A DNA stretch of 64,000 bases from Ligilactobacillus pabuli (GTDB taxonomy: Bacteria > Bacillota > Bacilli > Lactobacillales > Lactobacillaceae), in assembly GCF_022836475.1 (NCBI RefSeq), contig NZ_BQXH01000006.1:54940-118939 (forward strand). Direction: 5' to 3'. Below the pieces are notes generated by a model. The model did no database searches and was not told the DNA's origin. It saw only the letters and a program-made list of their open reading frames with translations. Below are positions 27,308 to 35,352 of this stretch, piece after piece. Each line of letters opens with the position of its first letter. Positions within the stretch are counted from its first letter, which is position 1. A program made the translations under genes and the position numbers.

Positions 27308-28687
27308 TTAATTCAAATTAATTTGAGGCTGATCTCTGCCATAACTTCTTTCAACTGTGACTGCTCTTTGAGCCACAAAGTTCAGAAAGTTTAGCGGCAT
27401 CCCATTACCTTGTTCGTACAAAATATCTGCTTGGGCCAGATCATCGATCGTATTTCCATTTTGCATCATCACTGCCACGATACTAGCGAATTGTGACACA
27501 TTTTGGTTACACGTAATTTGAACCCCTAAAATTTTCCGACTTGAAATATCATAGGTTAAGTGCACGACCACGTGTGAATTAATTTCTCCATACTCTTGGA
27601 TCCAAGGGCCCTCATAAGAAACTAAATTGGCCTGATAATCCCATTCTCGTGCCTTTTCCAAGGTTAACCCAGCTTGGGCAAACCATTCATCAAAAACCTG
27701 CAACCCGCTCGTACTTTGCAAAGGAACGAAGCGATAATGCTGCCCTAAAACATTGTGTGCCGCTACGAAAGCCTGGCGCATTGCGCGCGTGGCTAAACGG
27801 GTCGCCAATGTTTTTTTGGCACTGTTTTTATCGATCACACTTGCACAATCCCCAATTGCATAGACATCCGGCTCAGTTGTTTCTAAATACTCATTGACCG
27901 TGATCGAGCCATCCAATTGAGTTTTGAGCTCGTTCTTCACAAAAGTTGTGCTAGGAACAAAGCCAAACGCTAACAAGACCAAGTCTGCGGTAAAATCGCA
28001 TTGATTAGTTTTTAAAATTAATGAGCCGTCAGCTTGCTGCTGAAACTCTTCGACCGCCGTTCGGTTATGGACCCCAATTCCATTCTGACTAAGTTGTTTT
28101 TGTAACCACAGCGAGAGTTTGTTTCCCACGTAATGGGTCGCGAACTGGTCATTGTGCTCAAAAATTTGCACATCTTTTTGTAATTTATGAGCGGCTAAAG
28201 CAAACTCGATGCCCGAACGTCCTGCACCAATAATTGCAATTTTGTGACTAGCTAAAATCTTTTTCTGCAGCACTTCAACTTGCCGAAAACTGCGTGCTAC
28301 CAGGACATTTTCACTTTCAACTCCAGGAATAATTGGCAAACGATTCGTTGCCCCACTCGCAATGATCAATTTGTCATAGTTGGTCGTAAAAGTGTGGCTT
28401 CGATTTTTATCAACAATCGTGATTTGATGAAGTTTGGTACTCAAACCGATCACACTATGTGCTTGAAAAATTTTAACTTTTCTGCTATTTTTGATACTTG
28501 TTTCATCAAAATGCAGGTCTGTTAAACGGTCAACATCCCCACGGACATAGGCCGAAATATCTTCAGCTGCAAACGATGAAACAAGATTTCGGTCATAAAT
28601 TTCGATTTCATTTTCTGGCGCGATCCTTAGCAGTTCATCGGCTGCCATCATGCCCGCATGTGAACCACCAATAATAACAATTTTCAT
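27308..28687 (-). CDS. NADH oxidase/CoA-disulfide reductase-like FAD protein lacking the redox cysteine
   Basis: 459 residues from ATG 28687, behind AAGGGGA. Pyridine nucleotide-disulfide oxidoreductase layout: FAD site IVIIGGSHAGMMAADEL at the N-terminus, NAD site AIIGAGRSGIEFALAA (about 150-165), FAD-contacting VYAIGDCA (about 280-287), and a dimerisation domain. The family's active Cys42 (normally SFLSCGI) is replaced by Glu42 in SFAAEDI. It therefore cannot work by the usual sulfenate mechanism and may be a flavin oxidase making H2O2 or a redox sensor. It lies 33 bp upstream of two GGDEF genes in the same direction. Confidence 0.82.
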   Translation of the reverse strand: MKIVIIGGSHAGMMAADELLRIAPENEIEIYDRNLVSSFAAEDISAYVRGDVDRLTDLHFDETSIKNSRKVKIFQAHSVIGLSTKLHQITIVDKNRSHTFTTNYDKLIIASGATNRLPIIPGVESENVLVARSFRQVEVLQKKILASHKIAIIGAGRSGIEFALAAHKLQKDVQIFEHNDQFATHYVGNKLSLWLQKQLSQNGIGVHNRTAVEEFQQQADGSLILKTNQCDFTADLVLLAFGFVPSTTFVKNELKTQLDGSITVNEYLETTEPDVYAIGDCASVIDKNSAKKTLATRLATRAMRQAFVAAHNVLGQHYRFVPLQSTSGLQVFDEWFAQAGLTLEKAREWDYQANLVSYEGPWIQEYGEINSHVVVHLTYDISSRKILGVQITCNQNVSQFASIVAVMMQNGNTIDDLAQADILYEQGNGMPLNFLNFVAQRAVTVERSYGRDQPQINLN

Positions 28688-28877
28688 AGACATTCCCCTT
28701 AAACTTCTAATTGATAAGTTTAATTATTTACTTCCAAGTTAGATTTTCTAATAGTTTTTAGTAGTACTTTACCTACCAAAAATTATATAATAGTCTCTGG
28801 TATGATTCAGTTGCTATTACATAATAATACTCTTACAACAACAGCATAGCCAAATTTTAAATAATCGGAGGCTCGCC

Positions 28878-29537
28878 ATGTATCGCTACTTTATCCAACC
28901 AATTATCAATAAATTTTCCGGTTCCGTACTCGGCTACGAACTTTTGATTAGGAAACTAATTGATGGGCAATGGCAATTGCCGCAAAGTTTCTCTGCCATT
29001 CCGCAAGAAGTGCAAACTAACTTGCTAGTGACCATTGCGCAAAAACTCTCGCGTAAAATCAGTTTTGTGTCTTTCAACGTGAATTGGGCGCAATTTTTAA
29101 GTCCTGAATTCAGTCAACTTTTAATCGAGACCCAACAAAAGATCTCACCCGTGACTTTAGTCTTAGAAATCATTAAAGAACCTGTTCAAACTAACTTTTC
29201 CACGACTGAAATCATCCAACAGATGAACTACTTTAACCAACATGGCGTCCTGATCGCACTGGATGATGTTGATACGGGGTGCAATCTCTACCCAGAAGTT
29301 CAGGCATTTTTACCCTATGTCTTTGAAATTAAGTTTCCCTGTCAAAATTTCCGCCAGGCAGGTCGTCAGACAGAAATCAAAACTGCCTTGCAAAAATGGC
29401 AGCAAATCGCTGCTAACAACAATTTAAATCTCATAGTGGAAGGCGTTGAAACTTCTGCCGACGATCAGTTGTTAGACGAATTAGCAATTTCTTACCGCCA
29501 AGGCTACTATTATGGTAAGCCGCGCCTCTTTCAATAA
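28878..29537 (+). CDS. EAL-domain protein, probable c-di-GMP phosphodiesterase
   Basis: 219 residues, essentially one EAL domain with no sensor or membrane segment. Visible motifs: Glu21 (YELLIR, the EAL position), Asn in SFNVNW, Glu in LVLEIIKE, the metal pair ALDDVDTG (canonical DDFGTG altered), Lys in EIKFP, VEGVET, and QGYYYGKP. Most metal and catalytic ligands are kept, so hydrolysis of c-di-GMP is plausible, but loop 6 is unusual. It is divergent from the GGDEF operon and directly upstream of the polysaccharide operon. Confidence 0.88.
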   Translation: MYRYFIQPIINKFSGSVLGYELLIRKLIDGQWQLPQSFSAIPQEVQTNLLVTIAQKLSRKISFVSFNVNWAQFLSPEFSQLLIETQQKISPVTLVLEIIKEPVQTNFSTTEIIQQMNYFNQHGVLIALDDVDTGCNLYPEVQAFLPYVFEIKFPCQNFRQAGRQTEIKTALQKWQQIAANNNLNLIVEGVETSADDQLLDELAISYRQGYYYGKPRLFQ

Positions 29538-29550
29538 TCGTTTATATTAT

Positions 29551-29578
29551 GACCAGAATTATTTTCTGGTCTTTTTTG
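29551..29578 (+). terminator. Terminator of the EAL gene
   Basis: GACCAGAA ... TTCTGGTC followed by TTTTTT. Confidence 0.9.
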
Positions 29579-29754
29579 ATGCTTAGCCAAATTACTTTGG
29601 TGCTCGAAAAAGATTTTCACTAGTTTAGACCAAAAACTCTCAAAGCTCAAGCATTATTTTAAAGTTATTGCATGATTCGCAATAACTATTACCTCAACTT
29701 AATAAGGTCTTTTAAATTGGTCTAGTTTCCAAAACAAGTTTTTTATTATTCTGC

Positions 29755-29783
29755 TTGTATTTGAACACCTTTGTTAGTATAAT
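29755..29783 (+). promoter_or_regulatory. Sigma-A promoter of the polysaccharide operon
   Basis: -35 TTGTAT (29755-29760), 17-base spacer, -10 TATAAT (29778-29783). The 5' leader to the first gene is only about 55 bases, too short for a c-di-GMP riboswitch. Confidence 0.75.
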
Positions 29784-29844
29784 ACTTTTCGATTATATAG
29801 CTTATGTTACGGGGTTCAGCGAACTTTCAAGAGGAAACGTATAG

Positions 29845-30984
29845 GTGATTAAAGTGAAATTAAAAAATTGGTGGCTGTTATTGTTGCTGCTAGTTACATT
29901 ATTGAGCGGGTGTCAAAAAAAAGCTGTTGCTAAAACACCTGCTGCAGCACCGCATGGCTTTACTAGCACAACAAATTATGCAACAAAAGACAGCTCTCAA
30001 AATAGCCTACGTTTAAGTAATTTTGTACGTCATAACTTATTAACCAAAAAAGGAATCTATACCAATTATTTAGATACCAATAAACGTCAACCCGACGCAG
30101 CGACAGGACATGAAATGTTAAGTGAATCTTCTGGTCTATGGTTGCAATACTTAGCAAGCAGTCATCAATGGGGACAGTTTCGACAATTTTATCAGCAAAC
30201 TAAGCAGACTTTCTTAAAAAAAGGATTATTTATGTATCGATATGATCCTCAGAAAAATAAGCTTTTTAAAGTCAATGCAACCCTAGATGATTTACGGATC
30301 ATCCGCGCCTTATTAACTTACGACGAAGCTAAACATACTGATCATTATCGTCAAGAAGCAACCGAACGGTACCAAGCACTACTCAATACCGCTCTGCGAG
30401 ATGGACAATTAGTCGATTTTTATGATGTCGGTTCTCACCAAGGAGCCAATACGGCGAGTTTAGCATATTTTGACATGCAGACTCTGAAATATTTCGAAAA
30501 CACAACTAAAAAAAGCCAACACGATTACCAACGACAAATGACGGTACTAAAAGGCGGGTATTTAGGCGACGCTTTCCCACTGTATGCTAACAGCTATCAG
30601 TGGTCTAGTAGTAAATATAGCGATGACGATTTAAATACTTCTGAAGCCTTGGAAACTTTATTGCATTTAGCAGAAATTGGCCAACTCAAGGCCACCAGTC
30701 GAGATTGGCTGGTCCAACGCATTCAAAAAAGAGACTTAGCAAATGGTTATAGTGTAATTGGAAGAGTCAGTTCTGATGGAGAATCTGCAGCTAATTATGC
30801 TTTAGCAGCAATGATTTTTGCAGAACTTCATGATCAAGAAAATTATTCGTTAGCTATGAAAAGTGTTTGGCGTTTACAAATCAATCAGCCGCATTCTCTT
30901 CTGAACGGTGGTATTGGTGATAACAAAACGCAAAAAATTTATTCGTATAATAATTTGACTGCTTTGAATGCTAGTCAACGTTAG
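29845..30984 (+). CDS. GH8-like glycosyl hydrolase lipoprotein of the polysaccharide operon
   Basis: 379 residues. Lipobox LLSGC with Cys23. The body fits family GH8, the family of BcsZ and the Listeria PssZ polysaccharide hydrolase: Glu94 in LSESSGLWL at the proton-donor position and Asp148-Asp149 in ATLDDLRII at the second catalytic region. It probably trims or edits the nascent exopolysaccharide outside the membrane. GTG start at 29845 with AGAGGA upstream. First gene of a six-gene operon. Confidence 0.8.
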   Translation: MIKVKLKNWWLLLLLLVTLLSGCQKKAVAKTPAAAPHGFTSTTNYATKDSSQNSLRLSNFVRHNLLTKKGIYTNYLDTNKRQPDAATGHEMLSESSGLWLQYLASSHQWGQFRQFYQQTKQTFLKKGLFMYRYDPQKNKLFKVNATLDDLRIIRALLTYDEAKHTDHYRQEATERYQALLNTALRDGQLVDFYDVGSHQGANTASLAYFDMQTLKYFENTTKKSQHDYQRQMTVLKGGYLGDAFPLYANSYQWSSSKYSDDDLNTSEALETLLHLAEIGQLKATSRDWLVQRIQKRDLANGYSVIGRVSSDGESAANYALAAMIFAELHDQENYSLAMKSVWRLQINQPHSLLNGGIGDNKTQKIYSYNNLTALNASQR

Positions 30985-31002
30985 TAATGATGAGGTAAAA
31001 AT

Positions 31003-32493
31003 GTGAAACAAGTAAAACAACGATTAAGTAGTGCGGCTAGCTACTTTCAAAGGATAGTTCCGCCACCACTGTTTGCAACATTAATTTGCGCAGCTCTAGC
31101 GGCCTTTGTCCTTTTTGTATCACCAATCAATGGTCTAGCAGACAACGGTGATTTTTACCGTGCTCTATACAGTAACGGTATCTATAAATTGTCTGAAGCA
31201 AATTACAGCTATTTAGATTTTGTCACGCAAAAATTTGGTTTAATGAAATACTTTAACGAGTACAGTTCAGTGAACTTTTCTTCTCAACCGCTCTTTGTTA
31301 AACTGGCTGTCTTATTGAACAAACTATTTTACAGTCAGACTATTTTTGATATTCGTTTTATGGGATTAGTTAATTACGTATTATACCTAGGTGGGATTTA
31401 TCTTTTAACTGACGCTTTAACCTATCCCACAAAAAAATGGCATAATTACCTGATTGCATTATTAGTCGTCTTTATCATGGGAGATTCCTCATTTACTCTG
31501 TACTTTAATTCATTCTTTGCAGAGCCGCAGATGTTAGCCCTCACTCTCTACTCATTTTCGTCGATCCTTCTGATTGCTAGAAAGCGCTACCGCCATAATT
31601 GGCCACTCTTCCTTCTATTTATTGTAAGTACTGTCCTTTTAATTGCGAATAAATCTCAGAATGCTCCCTTAGCTTTAAGCTTTATCGTAGTTGCAACAGG
31701 ATTATTTTTCTTACCACAGTTAAAAAAAGTGAAGAAAATCTATCTTTCTGCTGGGCTAGCACTACTCTTACTAACCGGCGGATTAACTTATACTCTAATT
31801 GGGAAGGAGTTTGTTGACATTAACTCCTACCAAACATTTTCACACGGAGTCTTGTTGCAAACAGAAGATCCTAGTAAAGAGCTTGCGAAAAATGGGATCG
31901 ACGAACAATATGCTTTAATGCAGGAACAAGATTATTACCCCAAACAATTTGCAACCATTCAAGCTTCAGGCAAATATGTAAAAAAGAACCTGATTTCTAA
32001 ACTAGGTTTTGTCTGGGTCATTAAATATTATGCAACTCATTTAAAACAATTTGGCAGATTATTGGACGTAGCCGCCGGAGATACCATGTTAACGCAAGTC
32101 AAAGCAGTCGGTGATTATACTAAAGATTCAGGAGCACGACCGAAAAAGCAACTTAAATTTTTTACTGGTTATAGTCAGCTGATGGGTGCTTTTTTCCCAC
32201 AAAAATTTGCTTTTAACTGTTTATTGGCAGTGGTATTTCTAACCATCTATCTAATTGGCTTTTTAAATGATCTCCAAAAAAATCAATTTGAAGGTGCACT
32301 ACGGTTTTTCTTAGTGGCAGGATTTTTAACGATTTTCATCTTCGTTCCCATTATTTCAATCATTGGCGATGGAGACGCTGATTTAGCCAAGCATCTTTTT
32401 ATGGTCCCAGTAAGTTTGGATTTGATTTTTTTATTGTTTATTTCGGATATATTCAACCATCGCTTATGGCATAGCGATCGTGAAGGAGATTGA
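31003..32493 (+). CDS. Polytopic membrane protein of the polysaccharide operon
   Basis: 496 residues with about ten hydrophobic segments. An early extracytoplasmic loop has LADNGDFYRALYSNG, an acidic motif resembling GT-C glycosyltransferases such as the WsfD-type hexose transferases. The likely role is adding a sugar or decorating the polymer, but this is inference. GTG start at 31003. It follows the GH8 gene by 18 bp and precedes the next gene closely. Confidence 0.65.
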   Translation: MKQVKQRLSSAASYFQRIVPPPLFATLICAALAAFVLFVSPINGLADNGDFYRALYSNGIYKLSEANYSYLDFVTQKFGLMKYFNEYSSVNFSSQPLFVKLAVLLNKLFYSQTIFDIRFMGLVNYVLYLGGIYLLTDALTYPTKKWHNYLIALLVVFIMGDSSFTLYFNSFFAEPQMLALTLYSFSSILLIARKRYRHNWPLFLLFIVSTVLLIANKSQNAPLALSFIVVATGLFFLPQLKKVKKIYLSAGLALLLLTGGLTYTLIGKEFVDINSYQTFSHGVLLQTEDPSKELAKNGIDEQYALMQEQDYYPKQFATIQASGKYVKKNLISKLGFVWVIKYYATHLKQFGRLLDVAAGDTMLTQVKAVGDYTKDSGARPKKQLKFFTGYSQLMGAFFPQKFAFNCLLAVVFLTIYLIGFLNDLQKNQFEGALRFFLVAGFLTIFIFVPIISIIGDGDADLAKHLFMVPVSLDLIFLLFISDIFNHRLWHSDREGD

Positions 32494-32498
32494 TCGAT

Positions 32499-34088
32499 AT
32501 GCATAACTCTAAGCACCTTGGGCGGCTGCTGATTTTAAGCATCACTATGCTCAGCCTGTTTTTGTTTCCAATAGTTGCTCATGCCGAGCAAACTACCAGT
32601 AATCGTGTCTTACTGGTATACGATTCACAAAATAAGGCCCACCAGCAAGAAACTAAAATTGCAGCTATTCAAAGAATTTTAACTAGCCTCCAAATTAACG
32701 TTAAAACAGAAACTGCTGTCGAGTATCATGCGGGCCAACTGTCACATTATCAGGGAGTCATTACTCTCATTAACTGGCAGCAAATGAAACTGACTAACAC
32801 GTCCTTTTTACGTGACCGGCAAAATTTTACTGGTCCTCAGTTACATGTCGGACCTAATTTAACCAGTGAGGAAACAGCTGGATTGCAAGCAACCCCGCAA
32901 AAGATCTATCAACAACAGCTGCTTCTCACTGGTGAAAATGACAAATTACAACAACTACTACCTTTTCAACAATCACTGACAGTTTTAACTAATTTACCCG
33001 CAAATGCGCAAGTGATTGGCCATTTAAAGGCGCAGTCGAGTGTTTTACGACAGTATCCATATGGAACAATTGTAGGTAATCACGGCTATTTGCCTGACTT
33101 TAATACTGGCGGTTATAGTTTAATGCTCGCAACTAGAACAATTGCTAAATTATTTGCCAACCAGAAAGGAAATTCAACATACCAGCCCTTATTAACAATT
33201 ACCAAGGTAACTCCCTATTCAAACATGGAATTATTAGACCAGTTAAGCCAATGGTTGTATAGCAAAGGTCTTCCATTTGCTATCAGTACTACCACGGTAG
33301 AGGGTAAAAGTAATTTCCATGCTTTTCAACGTTTCACCAAAGTGTTACGACACGTGGAAAATCGTGGTGGAGTTATTTTCTTAAAAACCCCCGTTGTCGG
33401 TGGTGTAATGTCTAGCAGCGGTCCCGAATTAAATAGTCTGATGGATAGTTATATTATTCAGTCTGCGCAAAATCAGGTTTTTCCAGTTGGCATTAGCGCT
33501 CCAGCCTATTGGAATCAAGACCAAGTTTACCGTGAGAATGCTTTAACAAAAGCTGACCAATCATTGTTGTTGCCTAACCCCACTACTGTCAAATATGCGC
33601 ACCAAGACAACCAGTCAATGACCTTTAAAAATTCATTTTACGGAGTCAGTGCAGCATCATTTAATACATCCGATAGTGGACAACCATTAAGTTTAGCAGC
33701 TCCATCGTTTGCAATTCCCACAGCTTTAACCTTTACAATGCCTAACAGTCAAACTAGTTTAACCGATTTAAAACGTCGCATTGAACAAATGAACTATCAC
33801 TGGCTTGATCCAGCGGCTCAAATGACACCGACTATGATCAACAGCGGGACTGCCACGATCAGTTATCGAGCAGGCACTTACTTTTTAAACGGTCGTGCGC
33901 AAGAAATTAAAGAACAACACCAGCAAGCTCAAACTTTAAAAGCTGTCAAGCCAAGAGAACTGTGGGTCAACCGCTTTTTTAAGGCTCAGGGGACCGTTTT
34001 AATGTTCTTTTTTGTAATTGCTTTTATTATTTTTGGTTTATTGATTTTTGTTGGACGACGAATTTACGTCAAGATGTTCAAACGTTAA
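32499..34088 (+). CDS. Membrane-anchored DUF2334-like protein (polysaccharide deacetylase superfamily)
   Basis: 529 residues from ATG 32499, placed 10 bases behind GGAG; a TTG nine bases earlier is too close. A signal peptide (LFLFPIVAHAEQ) leads to an extracellular domain. From about 230 the segment ITKVTPYSNMELLDQLSQWL resembles DUF2334, a family of the deacetylase fold, but the metal-binding His/Asp residues are not evident. A C-terminal transmembrane helix (about 495-517) anchors it. The role in polymer modification or export is inferred from the operon. Confidence 0.65.
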   Translation: MHNSKHLGRLLILSITMLSLFLFPIVAHAEQTTSNRVLLVYDSQNKAHQQETKIAAIQRILTSLQINVKTETAVEYHAGQLSHYQGVITLINWQQMKLTNTSFLRDRQNFTGPQLHVGPNLTSEETAGLQATPQKIYQQQLLLTGENDKLQQLLPFQQSLTVLTNLPANAQVIGHLKAQSSVLRQYPYGTIVGNHGYLPDFNTGGYSLMLATRTIAKLFANQKGNSTYQPLLTITKVTPYSNMELLDQLSQWLYSKGLPFAISTTTVEGKSNFHAFQRFTKVLRHVENRGGVIFLKTPVVGGVMSSSGPELNSLMDSYIIQSAQNQVFPVGISAPAYWNQDQVYRENALTKADQSLLLPNPTTVKYAHQDNQSMTFKNSFYGVSAASFNTSDSGQPLSLAAPSFAIPTALTFTMPNSQTSLTDLKRRIEQMNYHWLDPAAQMTPTMINSGTATISYRAGTYFLNGRAQEIKEQHQQAQTLKAVKPRELWVNRFFKAQGTVLMFFFVIAFIIFGLLIFVGRRIYVKMFKR

Positions 34089-34101
34089 AGGAGGGATCGA
34101 T

Positions 34102-35352
34102 ATTACAGTTTTAGACTATTTTCTTTTTGCAGCTATACTTTCTATCTGGGGAATTTTAATTGTTAACCTAATTTTGACTGTTGCTGGCTACATTAATTAT
34201 CTGCAAAAATCGCGACAACCTGCACCAGAATTACCAGCAGATCCTCCATTCGTATCGATCATGGTTCCTGCCCATAATGAAGGTGTTGTGATCGTTAAAA
34301 CTTTACAATCGCTCTTGAACTTTGATTACCCCAAAGAACGATATGAAATCATTATTATCAACGACAATTCCGATGACAATTCAGCTGAATTATTGGCTGA
34401 AATGCAAAAAGTATACCCACATCGGAATTTGACCGTGATCAATACCGACCAAACTAATGGTGGACGAGGTAAATCTAACGCACTTAATATTGGTCTGAAA
34501 CAAGCCCGTGGTTCTTTAATTTCGATTTACGATGCGGATAATACGCCACAGCGCAGTGCTTTACGTTATTTAGTCGCAGAATTAATGAACGATGACAAAA
34601 AAGCTGCAGTGATTGGAAAATTTAGAACTAGAAATAAAGACGCCTCGTTGCTAACTCGCTTTATCAACATTGAAACTTTATCATTTCAATGGATGGCACA
34701 AGCTGGGCGGGAAAAGTTATTTAAATTATGCACGATCCCGGGAACAAATTATGTCATCAGACGAAATATTTTAGAAGAATTAGGCGGTTGGGATGTTAAA
34801 GCCTTAGCAGAAGATACTGAAATTAGCTTTCGAGTTTACCAAATGGGCTATCGTATCGCCTTTCAGCCCTTAGCGGTCACTTGGGAACAAGAGCCGCAAA
34901 CTTTAGACGTTTGGTTTCACCAACGAACACGCTGGGTCAAAGGCAATATCTATGTGATCTTAAAAAATGCTCGGCTATTATTTACAAAAGCCGGCCGTAA
35001 AATTCGGTTTGATTTGTTGTATTTCTTATCAATTTATTTTCTGTTGATGACGTCGTTGATCTTATCAGACGTTATGTTTGTACTATCAGTAGCAGGCTAT
35101 GTTCATTCTGACCTAGTTGGCTTTAGCAATACTCTCTGGGTCTTAGCTATCCTAGCTTTCGTCATTAGTACTTTTATAACTATCACAACCGAAAAAGGTG
35201 AAATGAATTTTAAAAATTTAATGTTAATTATCTGTATGTATGTTGTTTATAGTCAAATGTGGTTAGCAGTGGCAACAAATGGAATGGTGGGATATGTTCG
35301 TGAACAAATTTTTCATAAACAAGCAAAATGGTACAAAACAAAACGGTATTAA
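34102..35352 (+). CDS. BcsA-like processive family 2 glycosyltransferase
   Basis: 416 residues if started at ATT 34102, which sits 7 bases after AAAGGAGG. The only ordinary starts are TTG codons at 34048 and 34051, inside the previous gene and without a ribosome site. An N-terminal helix, then GT2 motifs: NDNSDD (about 87-92), DxD in YDADN (143-147), AEDTE (236-240) and QRTRW (274-278) typical of processive cellulose, hyaluronan or PNAG synthases, then three or four helices. No PilZ domain, so c-di-GMP must be sensed by another protein, probably the last gene of the operon. The polymer is unknown. Confidence 0.88.
   Translation: MTVLDYFLFAAILSIWGILIVNLILTVAGYINYLQKSRQPAPELPADPPFVSIMVPAHNEGVVIVKTLQSLLNFDYPKERYEIIIINDNSDDNSAELLAEMQKVYPHRNLTVINTDQTNGGRGKSNALNIGLKQARGSLISIYDADNTPQRSALRYLVAELMNDDKKAAVIGKFRTRNKDASLLTRFINIETLSFQWMAQAGREKLFKLCTIPGTNYVIRRNILEELGGWDVKALAEDTEISFRVYQMGYRIAFQPLAVTWEQEPQTLDVWFHQRTRWVKGNIYVILKNARLLFTKAGRKIRFDLLYFLSIYFLLMTSLILSDVMFVLSVAGYVHSDLVGFSNTLWVLAILAFVISTFITITTEKGEMNFKNLMLIICMYVVYSQMWLAVATNGMVGYVREQIFHKQAKWYKTKRY

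Noticed and set aside
29784..29844. c-di-GMP riboswitch controlling the polysaccharide operon
   Set aside because: The leader after the promoter is only about 55 bases and lacks a hairpin-plus-terminator arrangement.
34102..35352. Assignment as true cellulose synthase BcsA
   Set aside because: Processive GT2 motifs are present, but there is no PilZ domain and the accessory genes resemble Listeria pss more than bcs. The polymer is left open.
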